NCBI GenBank assembly: GCA_039033855.1
Contig: JBCCBV010000014.1
Coordinates: forward strand, 1 to 64,000
Origin: JBCCBV01 sp039033855
GTDB lineage: Bacteria > Planctomycetota > Phycisphaerae > Phycisphaerales > Phycisphaeraceae
Direction of reading: 5' to 3'
DNA length: 64,000 nt
Below are positions 1 through 8,094 of this stretch, in pieces (the stretch's first letter is position 1; each line of letters opens with the position of its first letter). The translations under genes were made by a program, and so were the position numbers. The notes below the pieces were generated by a model. The model saw only the letters and a program-made list of their open reading frames with translations, searched no databases and was not told where the DNA came from.

Positions 1-513
1 CTGCCGAACGGCGCGTACCGCATGCTGATGACCAGCAACCACGACGAAAACTCGTGGAACGACACGGCCGTCGATCGCTGGGGCCCGATGCTCGACGCCG
101 CCACGGTGCTCAGCTTCACCCTGCCGGGCATGCCGCTGATCTACAACGGGCAAGAGGTCGCGATGACCCAGCAGCTGGAGTTCTTCGAGAAAGACGCGAT
201 CGACTGGGGCGACGACATCGCCGGCCACCCGGCATCGCAGCTCTACACCCGGCTGATCCGGCTCAAGCGCGAGCACCCGGCGTTACGGCAAAGACCGGGC
301 GTACGGCCGATGTTCAAGCAGCCCACCAGCGCCGACCACGCGGTGTTCGCCTTCCGCAGGCAGGCAGGCCGCCAGACCGTCCGTGTGGCGGTGAACTGCA
401 CCGACCGACCCGTGGAGTTCGATTTCGGCCGGGGCACTTTCGAGGTGGAGCTCGAACCCTTCGGCTGGGCGATGTGGGTCGATGGCAAGCGGTGGGAAGC
501 CCCTCGCCCATGA
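1..513 (+). CDS. GH13 alpha-amylase-like enzyme, C-terminal fragment
   Basis: This is the 3' end of a gene that begins before the window; the frame is open from base 1. The visible 170 residues hold the end of a GH13 catalytic barrel. The motif TSNHDENSW carries the conserved His-Asp of GH13 region IV, and LPGMPLIYNGQE is the usual segment after it. RLIRLKREHPALR and a short beta-rich C-terminal domain follow. The enzyme would cleave or transfer alpha-glucosidic bonds. The exact specificity (amylase, maltogenic or sucrose-type) cannot be read because the nucleophile and acid/base regions lie upstream. Its stop overlaps the next start in an ATGA, so the two genes are probably cotranscribed. 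Confidence 0.85.
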   Translation: MPNGAYRMLMTSNHDENSWNDTAVDRWGPMLDAATVLSFTLPGMPLIYNGQEVAMTQQLEFFEKDAIDWGDDIAGHPASQLYTRLIRLKREHPALRQRPGVRPMFKQPTSADHAVFAFRRQAGRQTVRVAVNCTDRPVEFDFGRGTFEVELEPFGWAMWVDGKRWEAPRP

Positions 514-944
514 GCACCGCCATAGAGATCGTCGGCTTCGAACCCAGCGACCATCAGGCGGGCGTCGTTGCGCTGTGGGGCGAAGCGTTTCCCAACCCGG
601 CGCCGCACAACGATCCGCAGTGGGTGATCCAGCAGAAGCTCGCTTTGGGCGACGGGTTGTTCTGGGTCGCACTCCAGCCAGCAGGCGTAGTTGTTGGAAC
701 GGTCATGGCGGGGTACGACGGCCACCGCGGGTGGGTCTACTGCCTGGCGGTCGATGCCCAGGCCCGACGCAGCGGCTTGGGTTCGAGGTTGATCGAACGT
801 GCCGAACAAGAACTCCAACGGCGCGGTTGCCGCAAGGTCAACTTGCAGGTCGTCGCAGGTAACGACGACGCCGTGGCGTTTTACGAAGCACTTGGATATG
901 GCGCCGAAGCCCGGATCAGCATGGGCAAGCGGCTCGACGAGTAA
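510..944 (+). CDS. GNAT family N-acetyltransferase (YpeA-like)
   Basis: A 144-residue protein that fits a single GNAT fold. The acetyl-CoA binding motif A is visible as VYCLAVDAQARRSGLGSRLI (Q/RxxGxG/A type), and the C-terminal segment NDDAVAFYEALGYGAEARIS is the typical GNAT end with the FYxxLGY signature. It would transfer an acetyl group from acetyl-CoA to an amine; the substrate cannot be inferred. The ATG at 510 overlaps the amylase stop (ATGA), which supports this start over longer in-frame readings and suggests translational coupling. Overall it resembles the small YpeA subgroup. Confidence 0.85.
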   Translation: MSTAIEIVGFEPSDHQAGVVALWGEAFPNPAPHNDPQWVIQQKLALGDGLFWVALQPAGVVVGTVMAGYDGHRGWVYCLAVDAQARRSGLGSRLIERAEQELQRRGCRKVNLQVVAGNDDAVAFYEALGYGAEARISMGKRLDE

Positions 945-993
945 TCGGCTCAATCTGCGTCACGATCGATCGCCCGCGGACAACACCTCGGCT

Positions 994-1479
994 TCAGAGC
1001 AACCGGGTCATGTGCGCCAGCGGGAACACTTTGAAGCCACACTTTTCGTAGGCGCGGACCGCCGAGGCATGCGACGGATCGCCGCCGGTGTTGACCTTGG
1101 CCCACAACGCGCCGTTCTCTCTCATGAGCCCGAGCACGTGGTGGCACAACGACGTACCAACGCCACGGCCTTGATACGTGGGGTCCACGGCGTTCAGGCC
1201 GATCTCGCCCGAACGATCTTCTGCGTTCGTGGTGTAGTGCACATATCCCGCCAATGCGCGAGCTGCCTCGTCCCACGCGACGTAGATCTTTTCGGGGTCG
1301 TCGTTGCAAATCTGACGCACGTAGCGCTCGTGGCTCTTCCGCCAATCCGGGTAGGCCAAGCGGAATACCTCAAGCCCGAGCTCGCGTTCGAACGACTCGT
1401 GAATCGGCGTGAACGCCGCGAGCGATAGCGCGAGCAGCGGCTCCAGGTCGGCGGGCTCGAATCGTCGGATCGGGTACAT
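994..1479 (-). CDS. GNAT family N-acetyltransferase
   Basis: A 161-residue cytoplasmic protein. It opens with MYPIRRFEPADLEPLLALS, the usual beta1-alpha1 of GNAT enzymes. The acetyl-CoA motif is LNAVDPTYQGRGVGTSLCHH (QGRGVG) and the C-terminal AVRAYEKCGFKVFP completes the fold. The substrate is unknown. It is convergent with the preceding GNAT gene but the two share only the fold, so they are not a recent duplication. ATG at 1479 is the only sensible start, as it begins directly at the domain. Confidence 0.85.
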   Translation of the reverse strand: MYPIRRFEPADLEPLLALSLAAFTPIHESFERELGLEVFRLAYPDWRKSHERYVRQICNDDPEKIYVAWDEAARALAGYVHYTTNAEDRSGEIGLNAVDPTYQGRGVGTSLCHHVLGLMRENGALWAKVNTGGDPSHASAVRAYEKCGFKVFPLAHMTRLL

Positions 1480-1536
1480 CGAGAGCGCTCGATTGATTGG
1501 GCCCAGCGTGCCGCAGCACGACTGGCTTGGCCGCCC

Positions 1537-2292
1537 TTACTCCGCGGCGGTTGCGCCTTCCACCCGCACGCCGCCTTCGGGCACGCGGAGCAGGCCGATG
1601 CCCATCCGTGGGTCGATGGGGTCGATGAACTCGCGGGTGTCGTAGTGGTCCTTCACGGCGTTCCAGTGCCGGTCGACGCCGGTGTGCCCGCCGTCGCGCG
1701 TAGCGCCGTGGCGGGGCAGGATGTCGTGGAAGGCGATCAGGCCGCCCGGCCGGACCAGCGGGCCGTACATGGCGAAGTCTTGCGTCACGCCCTCGTAGCT
1801 GTGGTCGCCGTCGATGAAGGCGAAGTCAACCGGATCGCCCGAAAAACAGTCTTGAACTTTTTGGAACGTTTCCTGGGTGTGCGAGTCTTCGCGCAGCAGG
1901 TGCATGGTCTGTTCGGGCTGGGCGAAAGCGCGGTAGAGCTCGGCCCGGGGCGCGGAATAGCCCCCCCCGAACTTCCCGGCCGGAAGATCCACGCTGACCA
2001 ACGTCGCGTTGTCGCGTGCGGCCTGGGCCCACAGGTACAGCGTGCCGCCGCGGTGCGTGCCGATCTCCAAGACCCGGCGGGGCGCGATCTCGCGCACGGC
2101 GTGGTACAGCGATTCGATCTCGTACCCGCTCTGCACCGGGCGGACCTTCTTGAACTCGCCGTAACCGACGTAAGCGAACGGGATGGCGAACCGCGCAACG
2201 GGCGACACCAGATAGCCCTCGAGCTCGCGCAGGCGCGCGATGGACTTGCGCAGGTGTTTGTCGAGATACAGGCGGTTGATCAGGGCGTTCAT
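1537..2292 (-). CDS. Class I SAM-dependent methyltransferase (Methyltransf_24 / cephalosporin hydroxylase-like)
   Basis: A 251-residue protein with a Rossmann methyltransferase core. Motif I, VLEIGTHRGGTLYLW, lies at about residues 74-88. Acidic motif II is VSVDLPAGKFGGG, and the later FAFIDGDHSYEGVTQDF and GGLIAFHDILP are characteristic of the Methyltransf_24 and cephalosporin hydroxylase-like families, often seen near glycan or lipid biosynthesis genes. The reading frame extends upstream to 2418, but the ATG at 2292 was chosen because upstream residues are basic, low-complexity and unlike the family. No signal peptide is seen. The acceptor is unknown. Confidence 0.8.
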   Translation of the reverse strand: MNALINRLYLDKHLRKSIARLRELEGYLVSPVARFAIPFAYVGYGEFKKVRPVQSGYEIESLYHAVREIAPRRVLEIGTHRGGTLYLWAQAARDNATLVSVDLPAGKFGGGYSAPRAELYRAFAQPEQTMHLLREDSHTQETFQKVQDCFSGDPVDFAFIDGDHSYEGVTQDFAMYGPLVRPGGLIAFHDILPRHGATRDGGHTGVDRHWNAVKDHYDTREFIDPIDPRMGIGLLRVPEGGVRVEGATAAE

Positions 2293-2359
2293 GGCGTTTG
2301 ACCGGTTGGTGGTGCAGTGTCGCCCAAACCGGCAAACGCTGCGCGCGGGGCGGCTTTGC

Positions 2360-3265
2360 CTAAGGGGCAGCCTCAGGATCGGCTTCGGCTTCGCCCGGCG
2401 ATTCCAGCAACCGGTCAATCGCCTCGCGCAGGGCAGGCGTGTGCAGCCAGGGCAGGAAGTGGTTGGCGCCTTCGAGCCGGGTGACGCGCAGCCGCTCGGG
2501 GCCGGTAAAGCCCGCGCTCATGTAGGGGACGTTTTCGTAGGGCACCAGCTCGTCGTCGGTGCCGTGGATGATCTCGATCGGCGTCGTGATTTCGGCCAAG
2601 CGCGGGGCTAGCCCGCGGAGTTCGTCCTCGAGCGCGAATATCTCGCGGTTGGTGTGCTTGAGGTCGTCGGGGATCGCCCAGGAAAGCCACTCGCCGACGT
2701 GCTGGTACCAGAGGATGCGCTCAAGGTCGGGGTCGAGTGCCGCGGCGGCCATCACCAGCCCGCCCACGCGGTCGGGGTAATCGACGGCCAGTTGCGCGGC
2801 CACGGGGCCGCCGTAGCTGTGGCCGACGACGATCGTTTTCTTTCCCTGCCGATCGACCAACAACGGCGCGAGCGCCGCGGCCTGGTCTTCGAGCCGGACG
2901 ACTTCTCGCTTGGGGGTGGTCTGCCCGAAGCCGGGGCGATCGACGGCCACGACCTCCACGCCCGGAGGCGGGTCGGCCAGCAGGAAGCCCCAGTTCTCGG
3001 CTTCGCCCGGCGTGCCGTGAATCAGCAAGACGCGCGGGCCGTTCGGGTCGCCGGTGGCCAGGTAACGGACTTCGAGCTGCCGATCAGAAATCGAGACTGG
3101 GTAAGACTGGCGGTTTAAGTGGGCCACGGCGTCCGATGCCTGCTTCATCTCCGGCGGCAAGCAGCCGGGCAGCAGCAAGACCGCGCCGACCACGACGCTG
3201 CCGAGCGCCCCCCCGCCGATCAGGCCGTGCTTCCAGTGGAGCTTTCTGCGGAGTCGTGTGAACAT
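2360..3265 (-). CDS. Alpha/beta hydrolase, probable lipoprotein
   Basis: A 301-residue protein. The N-terminus is basic, then a hydrophobic stretch ends in LLLPGC at residues 31-35, a plausible lipobox, so the enzyme is probably anchored outside the inner membrane. The hydrolase core shows LLIHGTPG (oxyanion region), the nucleophile elbow VVGHSYGG with Ser150, the acid in HGTDDELVPY (Asp237 or 238) and the histidine in GANHFLPW (His269). Substrate is unknown; esterase, lipase or lactonase activity are all possible. The start at 3265 places the signal directly at the N-terminus, whereas the upstream in-frame extension to 3355 would bury it. Confidence 0.8.
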   Translation of the reverse strand: MFTRLRRKLHWKHGLIGGGALGSVVVGAVLLLPGCLPPEMKQASDAVAHLNRQSYPVSISDRQLEVRYLATGDPNGPRVLLIHGTPGEAENWGFLLADPPPGVEVVAVDRPGFGQTTPKREVVRLEDQAAALAPLLVDRQGKKTIVVGHSYGGPVAAQLAVDYPDRVGGLVMAAAALDPDLERILWYQHVGEWLSWAIPDDLKHTNREIFALEDELRGLAPRLAEITTPIEIIHGTDDELVPYENVPYMSAGFTGPERLRVTRLEGANHFLPWLHTPALREAIDRLLESPGEAEADPEAAP

Positions 3266-3486
3266 GGGCAGGGTCCGTAAACGCCATGGCGTTCGCACCA
3301 GCGTAGCGCGATCTCGCGAGGCGCCGCCAGACCTACGTGGGCATAGGCGATGCAAACCGAAGATGATTCCCGCTGCGTGTGCTAACCGGCCGTGACTTCG
3401 TGAGTAACGGGAACAGTCTGCTTAGGCACTTGGTTTATGGTGAGACTTCGCCGCTACGTTTTCCGGAGACAAGGACGATCTCTTCC

Positions 3487-4548
3487 GTGACCCAACACCC
3501 CCTCGCGCCCGGCTACGACGAAGCGCAGCTGCTGCGCAGCCCCGACAAGGCGGCCATCGCCAACTTTGCACAGGCCTGCGGCTGGCTTGGGCCGGGCGAA
3601 GAGGTGCTGCACGTCGATAAAGCCGGCGAGGGCAACATGAATCTGGTCGTGCGCGTCGCGACGAACCGGCGCACGGCGATCCTCAAACAATCGCGCCCGT
3701 GGGTGGAAAAATTCCCGCACATCGCGGCGCCGGCGTTGCGCATCCGTTCCGAGCAAGCCTTTTACGAGCGTGTGGCCGACCTGCCGGACGTGGCCGGTCG
3801 CATGCCCCGGGTGTTGTCCGCCGACCCGGACGCCCTGGCGCTCTGGCTCGAAGATTTGGGCGAGGCCTCGGACTTCACCACGCTCTACCAGGGCGGGGCC
3901 CTGCGCGACGAAGAGGTCGACACGCTCGCGCACTGGTCTGCGGCGCTGCACCGGGGAACACGCGGCCCGGCAGACCCGGCGTTCGCCAACCGCGGGATGC
4001 GCCGGCTCAACCACGCGCACGTCTTCGCCCTGCCGTTAACTGAAACGCTGTCGCTCCGGCTTGACGACCTCGAGCCCGGTCTGGCCGACGCCGCCTCGCT
4101 GCTCCGCCGGGACACCGCGTTCACGCAGGCGGTACAAACGCTCGGGCAGGCGTATCTGTCCGACGGCGCCTGCCTGCTGCACGGCGACAACTACCCGGGC
4201 AGCTGGCTGCGCACCGCGCAAGGGGTTCGGGTGATCGACCCGGAGTTCGGTTTCTACGGGCCGCCCGAGTTCGACGCCGCGGTGGCGGTGGCGCACTTTG
4301 CATTAGCGGGGCTCGACCTGCAGACCGCCGAGCGATGGCTCGGGGTGTATCGGGACGCCGCCGGGTGCGACCCGGACCCGTCGCTGCTGGCGGGCTTTGC
4401 CGGGGTCGAAGTGATGCGCCGGTTGATCGGCCTGGCGCAGCTGCCGTTGGAACCCCGCGGCGCGGAAGCCCGGCCGCGCGTCGCCCTGCTCGGTCGGGCC
4501 CGACAGGCCGTGCTGTCCGGCCGGTACGAATCGCTCTGGGCCGAGTAA
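3487..4548 (+). CDS. APH-fold kinase resembling 5-methylthioribose kinase
   Basis: A 353-residue kinase of the aminoglycoside phosphotransferase fold. The nucleotide loop is AGEGNMNLVVRV (residues 47-58), followed by the lysine in AILKQSRPW. The catalytic loop LLHGDNYPGSWL is near residue 231 and VIDPEFGFYGPPEFD is the metal-binding segment. The GEGNMN loop, the KQ..PWV segment and DPEFGFYG strongly recall MtnK, which phosphorylates methylthioribose in methionine salvage. The GTG start at 3487 has GGAG and AAGGA upstream; an earlier GTG at 3379 would add a non-homologous leader. The mtnP gene about 48 kb away supports salvage weakly. The exact sugar substrate is uncertain. Confidence 0.7.
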   Translation: MTQHPLAPGYDEAQLLRSPDKAAIANFAQACGWLGPGEEVLHVDKAGEGNMNLVVRVATNRRTAILKQSRPWVEKFPHIAAPALRIRSEQAFYERVADLPDVAGRMPRVLSADPDALALWLEDLGEASDFTTLYQGGALRDEEVDTLAHWSAALHRGTRGPADPAFANRGMRRLNHAHVFALPLTETLSLRLDDLEPGLADAASLLRRDTAFTQAVQTLGQAYLSDGACLLHGDNYPGSWLRTAQGVRVIDPEFGFYGPPEFDAAVAVAHFALAGLDLQTAERWLGVYRDAAGCDPDPSLLAGFAGVEVMRRLIGLAQLPLEPRGAEARPRVALLGRARQAVLSGRYESLWAE

Positions 4549-4558
4549 CGGACCCGCC

Positions 4559-6043
4559 TTACGGCTTGACCACGGCGTGGAAGGTCGCCTGATAGCTGCC
4601 GAAGCCCGCACGCCACCGCAACGCGCGGAAGCGGATCGGCTGGCCCGACTCGGCGGCGGCGATCCGCGCATCCAGCTCGGCGGGCGTGGCGACCCCTTGC
4701 CCGGACACATCGACGATCAGCAGCCCCGGCGTCAGGCCGGCCTCGTCCGCGGGCGAGCCGGGCGCCACGTCGACCAGCAGCACGGCCTGAGGGCGATAGG
4801 CGATGCCGAAGCGCTCGGCCAGGCGCGGGGTAAACCGCCGGGCCTCGCGGATGCCGAGGCGCCGCAGGCCGGACAACTCGGCGTCGGCGTCTGGACCCGA
4901 GTCGCCCGAGCGCGCCAGCGCATCGCGCTCGTCCGGCAGCTCGATCAGCGTCACCCGAACGCTCCGCCGGGCGCCGTCGCGGAACACCTCGAGCGTGGCT
5001 TGAGCGCCCGGTTCGATCCGGCCGATGCGGTACCGCAGCTCGTCGGGGGTTTCTACGGCGTGGCCGTCGACGGTGATAACGATGTCTTCGTCGCGCATGC
5101 CCGCGCGCTCGGCCGGGCTGCCCGGCAAGACCTGCGCGATCAGCACGCCCTTGCCCCCGTAGCCGAACGTTTCGGCCAGCGAAGGCGTCAGGTCGTCGAT
5201 CAATACGCCCAGGTAGCCGCGCCGGACCTTGCCGTCGCGGATGATGCGCTCGGCCACGTCTTCGATCATCCGCACCGGGATGGCGAAGCCCAGCCCCAGG
5301 AACGTACCGCGCTCCGATCGGTCGTCGGTGCGGGCGGCGGCGATGGCGGTGTTCATGCCCACGACCCGGCCCTGGACGTCGGTCAGCGGACCGCCGGAGT
5401 TGCCCGGGTTAATCGCGGCGTCGGTCTGGATGAACGCCCGGAAGCGGTCGTCGCTGAAATCCAGCTCGCGGTCGTCGGCAGACACCACGCCCTGGCTCAT
5501 CGAAAACTGATAGCCCAGCGGGCTGCCAAAGGCGAAAACGATCTGCCCCTGACGCACCGGAGCCACCGAGCGGATCGCGGGGATCAACCGGTCGGTGTCG
5601 ATTTGCAGCACGGCGATGTCGGTCTTGTAGTCGGCGCCGAGCACCTCGGCGGTTAGCTCCACGTCGTTGGCGAAACGCACGCGGATCGTCCCCGGCTGGT
5701 CGAGCACCGGCTGCACCACATGGCGGTTGGTGATGATCCGGCCGAGGTCGTCGTACACCCAGCCCGAGCCGTTCGACGCCGGCCGGCCGTCGCCCAGGCG
5801 GGCGCCTTCGGGCCGTATCTCAATGTGCACCAGGCTCGGCTCAACGGCCTGAGCGACGTCGGCGAAGGCGTTGGAGAGGTTCGTGAGCTGCGGGTTCTCG
5901 ACCAGCCGTTGGCGCGCGGCGTCGGTCCGGGCCCGGTCATGGATAAACGTCAGCTCTTCGACCAAGAACGGCCCGAACCAGACCGACGCGACCACCGAAA
6001 CGCTCAAGACCACGGCCGGGCCGATCGATCGCAATCCTCGCAT
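4559..6043 (-). CDS. HtrA/DegP-type serine protease with two PDZ domains
   Basis: A 494-residue envelope protease. Residues 8-29 form a membrane segment or uncleaved signal. The trypsin-like domain carries the full triad: His108 in ITNRHVV, Asp142 in KTDIAVL and Ser216 in NPGNSGGPL. Two PDZ domains follow, at about 275-370 and 395-490, each with a GSPAxxAG type loop. This is the DegP/DegQ layout for periplasmic protein quality control. The start at 6043 begins at the membrane segment; a longer frame reaching 6178 would run into the tRNA-Lys gene, so it was rejected. It converges with the kinase gene with only 10 bp between stops. Confidence 0.92.
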   Translation of the reverse strand: MRGLRSIGPAVVLSVSVVASVWFGPFLVEELTFIHDRARTDAARQRLVENPQLTNLSNAFADVAQAVEPSLVHIEIRPEGARLGDGRPASNGSGWVYDDLGRIITNRHVVQPVLDQPGTIRVRFANDVELTAEVLGADYKTDIAVLQIDTDRLIPAIRSVAPVRQGQIVFAFGSPLGYQFSMSQGVVSADDRELDFSDDRFRAFIQTDAAINPGNSGGPLTDVQGRVVGMNTAIAAARTDDRSERGTFLGLGFAIPVRMIEDVAERIIRDGKVRRGYLGVLIDDLTPSLAETFGYGGKGVLIAQVLPGSPAERAGMRDEDIVITVDGHAVETPDELRYRIGRIEPGAQATLEVFRDGARRSVRVTLIELPDERDALARSGDSGPDADAELSGLRRLGIREARRFTPRLAERFGIAYRPQAVLLVDVAPGSPADEAGLTPGLLIVDVSGQGVATPAELDARIAAAESGQPIRFRALRWRAGFGSYQATFHAVVKP

Positions 6044-6111
6044 GAAAACGCTCTCGGACGGGGTCGGGAAGGGACACGGGGCCAGAGCCCGCGGCGGAGG
6101 CTCGATACGGC

Positions 6112-6141
6112 TTGCCCACGCCACGCCCGGCGGGGTACTGT
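6112..6141 (+). promoter_or_regulatory. Probable sigma-70 promoter of tRNA-Lys
   Basis: TTGCCC at 6112-6117 and TACTGT at 6136-6141 are separated by 18 bp and end about 10 bp before the mature tRNA 5' end. Both hexamers are near consensus. It lies in the gap between the divergent protease and the tRNA. This is inference from spacing and sequence only. Confidence 0.45.
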
Positions 6142-6151
6142 AGCCCCACGC

Positions 6152-6224
6152 GACTGGGTAGCTCAATCGGTAGAGCATCGGCCTTTTAAGCCGCTGGTTG
6201 TGGGTTCGAGTCCCACCCCGGTCA
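6152..6224 (+). tRNA. tRNA-Lys (anticodon UUU)
   Basis: A complete cloverleaf can be drawn. The acceptor stem GACTGGG pairs with CCCGGTC with one G-U pair and discriminator A. The D arm is GCTC-AATCGGTA-GAGC. The anticodon loop CTTTTAA gives anticodon TTT for lysine; its stem has one mismatch at the outermost pair. The T arm is GTGGG-TTCGAGT-CCCAC. No CCA is encoded, so it must be added after transcription. Confidence 0.95.
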
Positions 6225-6325
6225 TTTTGGCTTCACCCTAAGCCGCAGCCTCCGCAACCCGCGATCGACGACCATTCGTCAGCGATGATTGCGAGCAGTC
6301 CCGGAGTCGATGAAGTGCGCGTGCT

Positions 6326-7972
6326 TCATGGCGACGTCGGCTTCTGAGGATGAGCAGCAGGATGCGCCGCCGTCGTCTGCCGCCCGGTGTCGCGCCGGTC
6401 TTCGGCCGGCAGCACTTCGATGACGCCCACCTTGTAGCGGCGATGACCGTCGTCGCCATCGAGTGGCAATGCGATTTGCGGCGTGCCGTCGGCCGACCCA
6501 ACGGAAACGTAGACGGCGTACGTGCCCGGCCGCGTGGTGGGCGCGTACAAGCCGAGCACGAACTCGCTCTCGTGATCCTTCACCGGCACCTCGCCCGCCG
6601 GCCCCACGCCGAGCGACCGGACGTCGAACGTTTCGTCCACCAGCACCGAAACGATTCCGCCCTGCTCGTCTTTCAAGGTCAGCGCGGGGAAACCGCCCGG
6701 ATAGCAAGGGGCCACGCCCTTGTTCATCCACGACCACGCCACCGTAAAGGCTGCATCCAAGTCTCCGTGAGCGGTCATGTCTTCGTACGCCGTGTACTTG
6801 TCCTGCGGCGTCGCCATGCGTACGGCCTTGGGCCACGCGATGCGGGTGGGGAGGATGCGGTAGCCCATACGCTGATTGACCTTGTCGATCATTGCACGGT
6901 TCTCGGCCAGGTACGCGCGCGGGAAGCCGTGGATCGACATGTAGCTGGCGTGGTAGGCCTCGACGGATTCGACGATACGGTCGGGCCGCCACGTGCCGAT
7001 CTCTTTGCACGTGTGGTAGTGCTGGTGTTCGAGGATGACTGGGAGCTGTGGCCAGAACGCTTCGGCCATCTCCGCGTGATGCCAGGAGGGGCCGTTGGGG
7101 TCGGGGTGCGTGAGGATGCTGTCGTCGCGCAGCGTCACGCCGTTGGCCAGGGCGTAGTCCGTAATCGGGAAGCGCCGGCCCGGCTTGTCGTGCCCGGCGA
7201 AGTCGTCCGAGATGCACAACAACGTCTTCTTGAAGTGCTTGAGGTGAAGATCGATGTGCCGCTTCTGGATGTCCAGGCTGTCCTGCAGACTGCTGGCATG
7301 GGTGTGCCCCTCGCCCCACAGCCCGTAGGTGCCCACATCGACAAACGCGACGTGGGGGTTGGCGTCGTAGCGCGCGGCATACGCGGCGAGGAAGTTGTCG
7401 AGCTTGGCCAGGAACACCGGATCGTCAAAGAACGGGTCCCACGCGTCGGCGCCTTCGGCCGCTTCGACACGACCCTTGCCGTAGCGATAGAACGTGCCCC
7501 GAGCGCCCGCATCGCGCACCCACTCGGGCGTCGCGTAGGTCATCCAGTTTTCGGAGCACGTCACCCGCAACGCCACGCGCTTGCCCTGGGCGATCCAGCG
7601 CTGCGCCGGCGTGTCCAGCAGCGCCCAGTTGTACTTGCCCTCCCGCGGCTCCAGGTACGCCCACGGCACGCGGAGGTACACCGTCGACAGGCCGGGGAAG
7701 TCGTCGAGCGTGTCTGAGGCCTCGAGCTTCGAGCCGTAGTTGCACGTCAGGTTGGAGTAGTAGTGCAGGGTCCAGCCCATGTCGGGGTTGATCAGCGCGT
7801 CTGCGTTGTCGACGGGTCTCACGGTGTGGACTCCCTCCTGGGCAAGGCGCCCGCTGCACGCGCTGGTCAGGAACAACAACCCGACAATCACCGCATGTGT
7901 AAAACTGCTGCCGACGTTCCGGTTGTCCGCAAACCACGCCTCACGGCGAGTCCGCATCGAGAAGTAGGGCAT
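6326..7972 (-). CDS. DUF4832-type glycoside hydrolase-like lipoprotein
   Basis: A 548-residue protein. Its N-terminus has a hydrophobic stretch ending in FLTSAC (Cys39), a likely lipobox, so it should be anchored in the envelope. The body matches the DUF4832 layout: NPDMGWTLHYYSN near the start, then a TIM-barrel-like region with YLRVPWAYLEPREGKYNW, ending in a beta domain. Such proteins are found in polysaccharide loci and are presumed glycosidases, but no activity is assigned here. Starts at 7972 and 7957 are both possible; neither has a clear ribosome site. It lies 122 bp downstream of the sulfatase on the same strand, so it may be the last gene of the MFS-sulfatase transcript. Confidence 0.75.
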   Translation of the reverse strand: MPYFSMRTRREAWFADNRNVGSSFTHAVIVGLLFLTSACSGRLAQEGVHTVRPVDNADALINPDMGWTLHYYSNLTCNYGSKLEASDTLDDFPGLSTVYLRVPWAYLEPREGKYNWALLDTPAQRWIAQGKRVALRVTCSENWMTYATPEWVRDAGARGTFYRYGKGRVEAAEGADAWDPFFDDPVFLAKLDNFLAAYAARYDANPHVAFVDVGTYGLWGEGHTHASSLQDSLDIQKRHIDLHLKHFKKTLLCISDDFAGHDKPGRRFPITDYALANGVTLRDDSILTHPDPNGPSWHHAEMAEAFWPQLPVILEHQHYHTCKEIGTWRPDRIVESVEAYHASYMSIHGFPRAYLAENRAMIDKVNQRMGYRILPTRIAWPKAVRMATPQDKYTAYEDMTAHGDLDAAFTVAWSWMNKGVAPCYPGGFPALTLKDEQGGIVSVLVDETFDVRSLGVGPAGEVPVKDHESEFVLGLYAPTTRPGTYAVYVSVGSADGTPQIALPLDGDDGHRRYKVGVIEVLPAEDRRDTGRQTTAAHPAAHPQKPTSP

Positions 7973-8094
7973 GGGCGTGGTGTACTTTCGCGGTTGGGGT
8001 GCGTGTGCCGGTGCCGATGTATTCGCCGTCGATCGGGCACGCGTACGGGGTGAATGTGCGTGCGCCGATCGAGCGGACCTTTTATGCAAGCCGG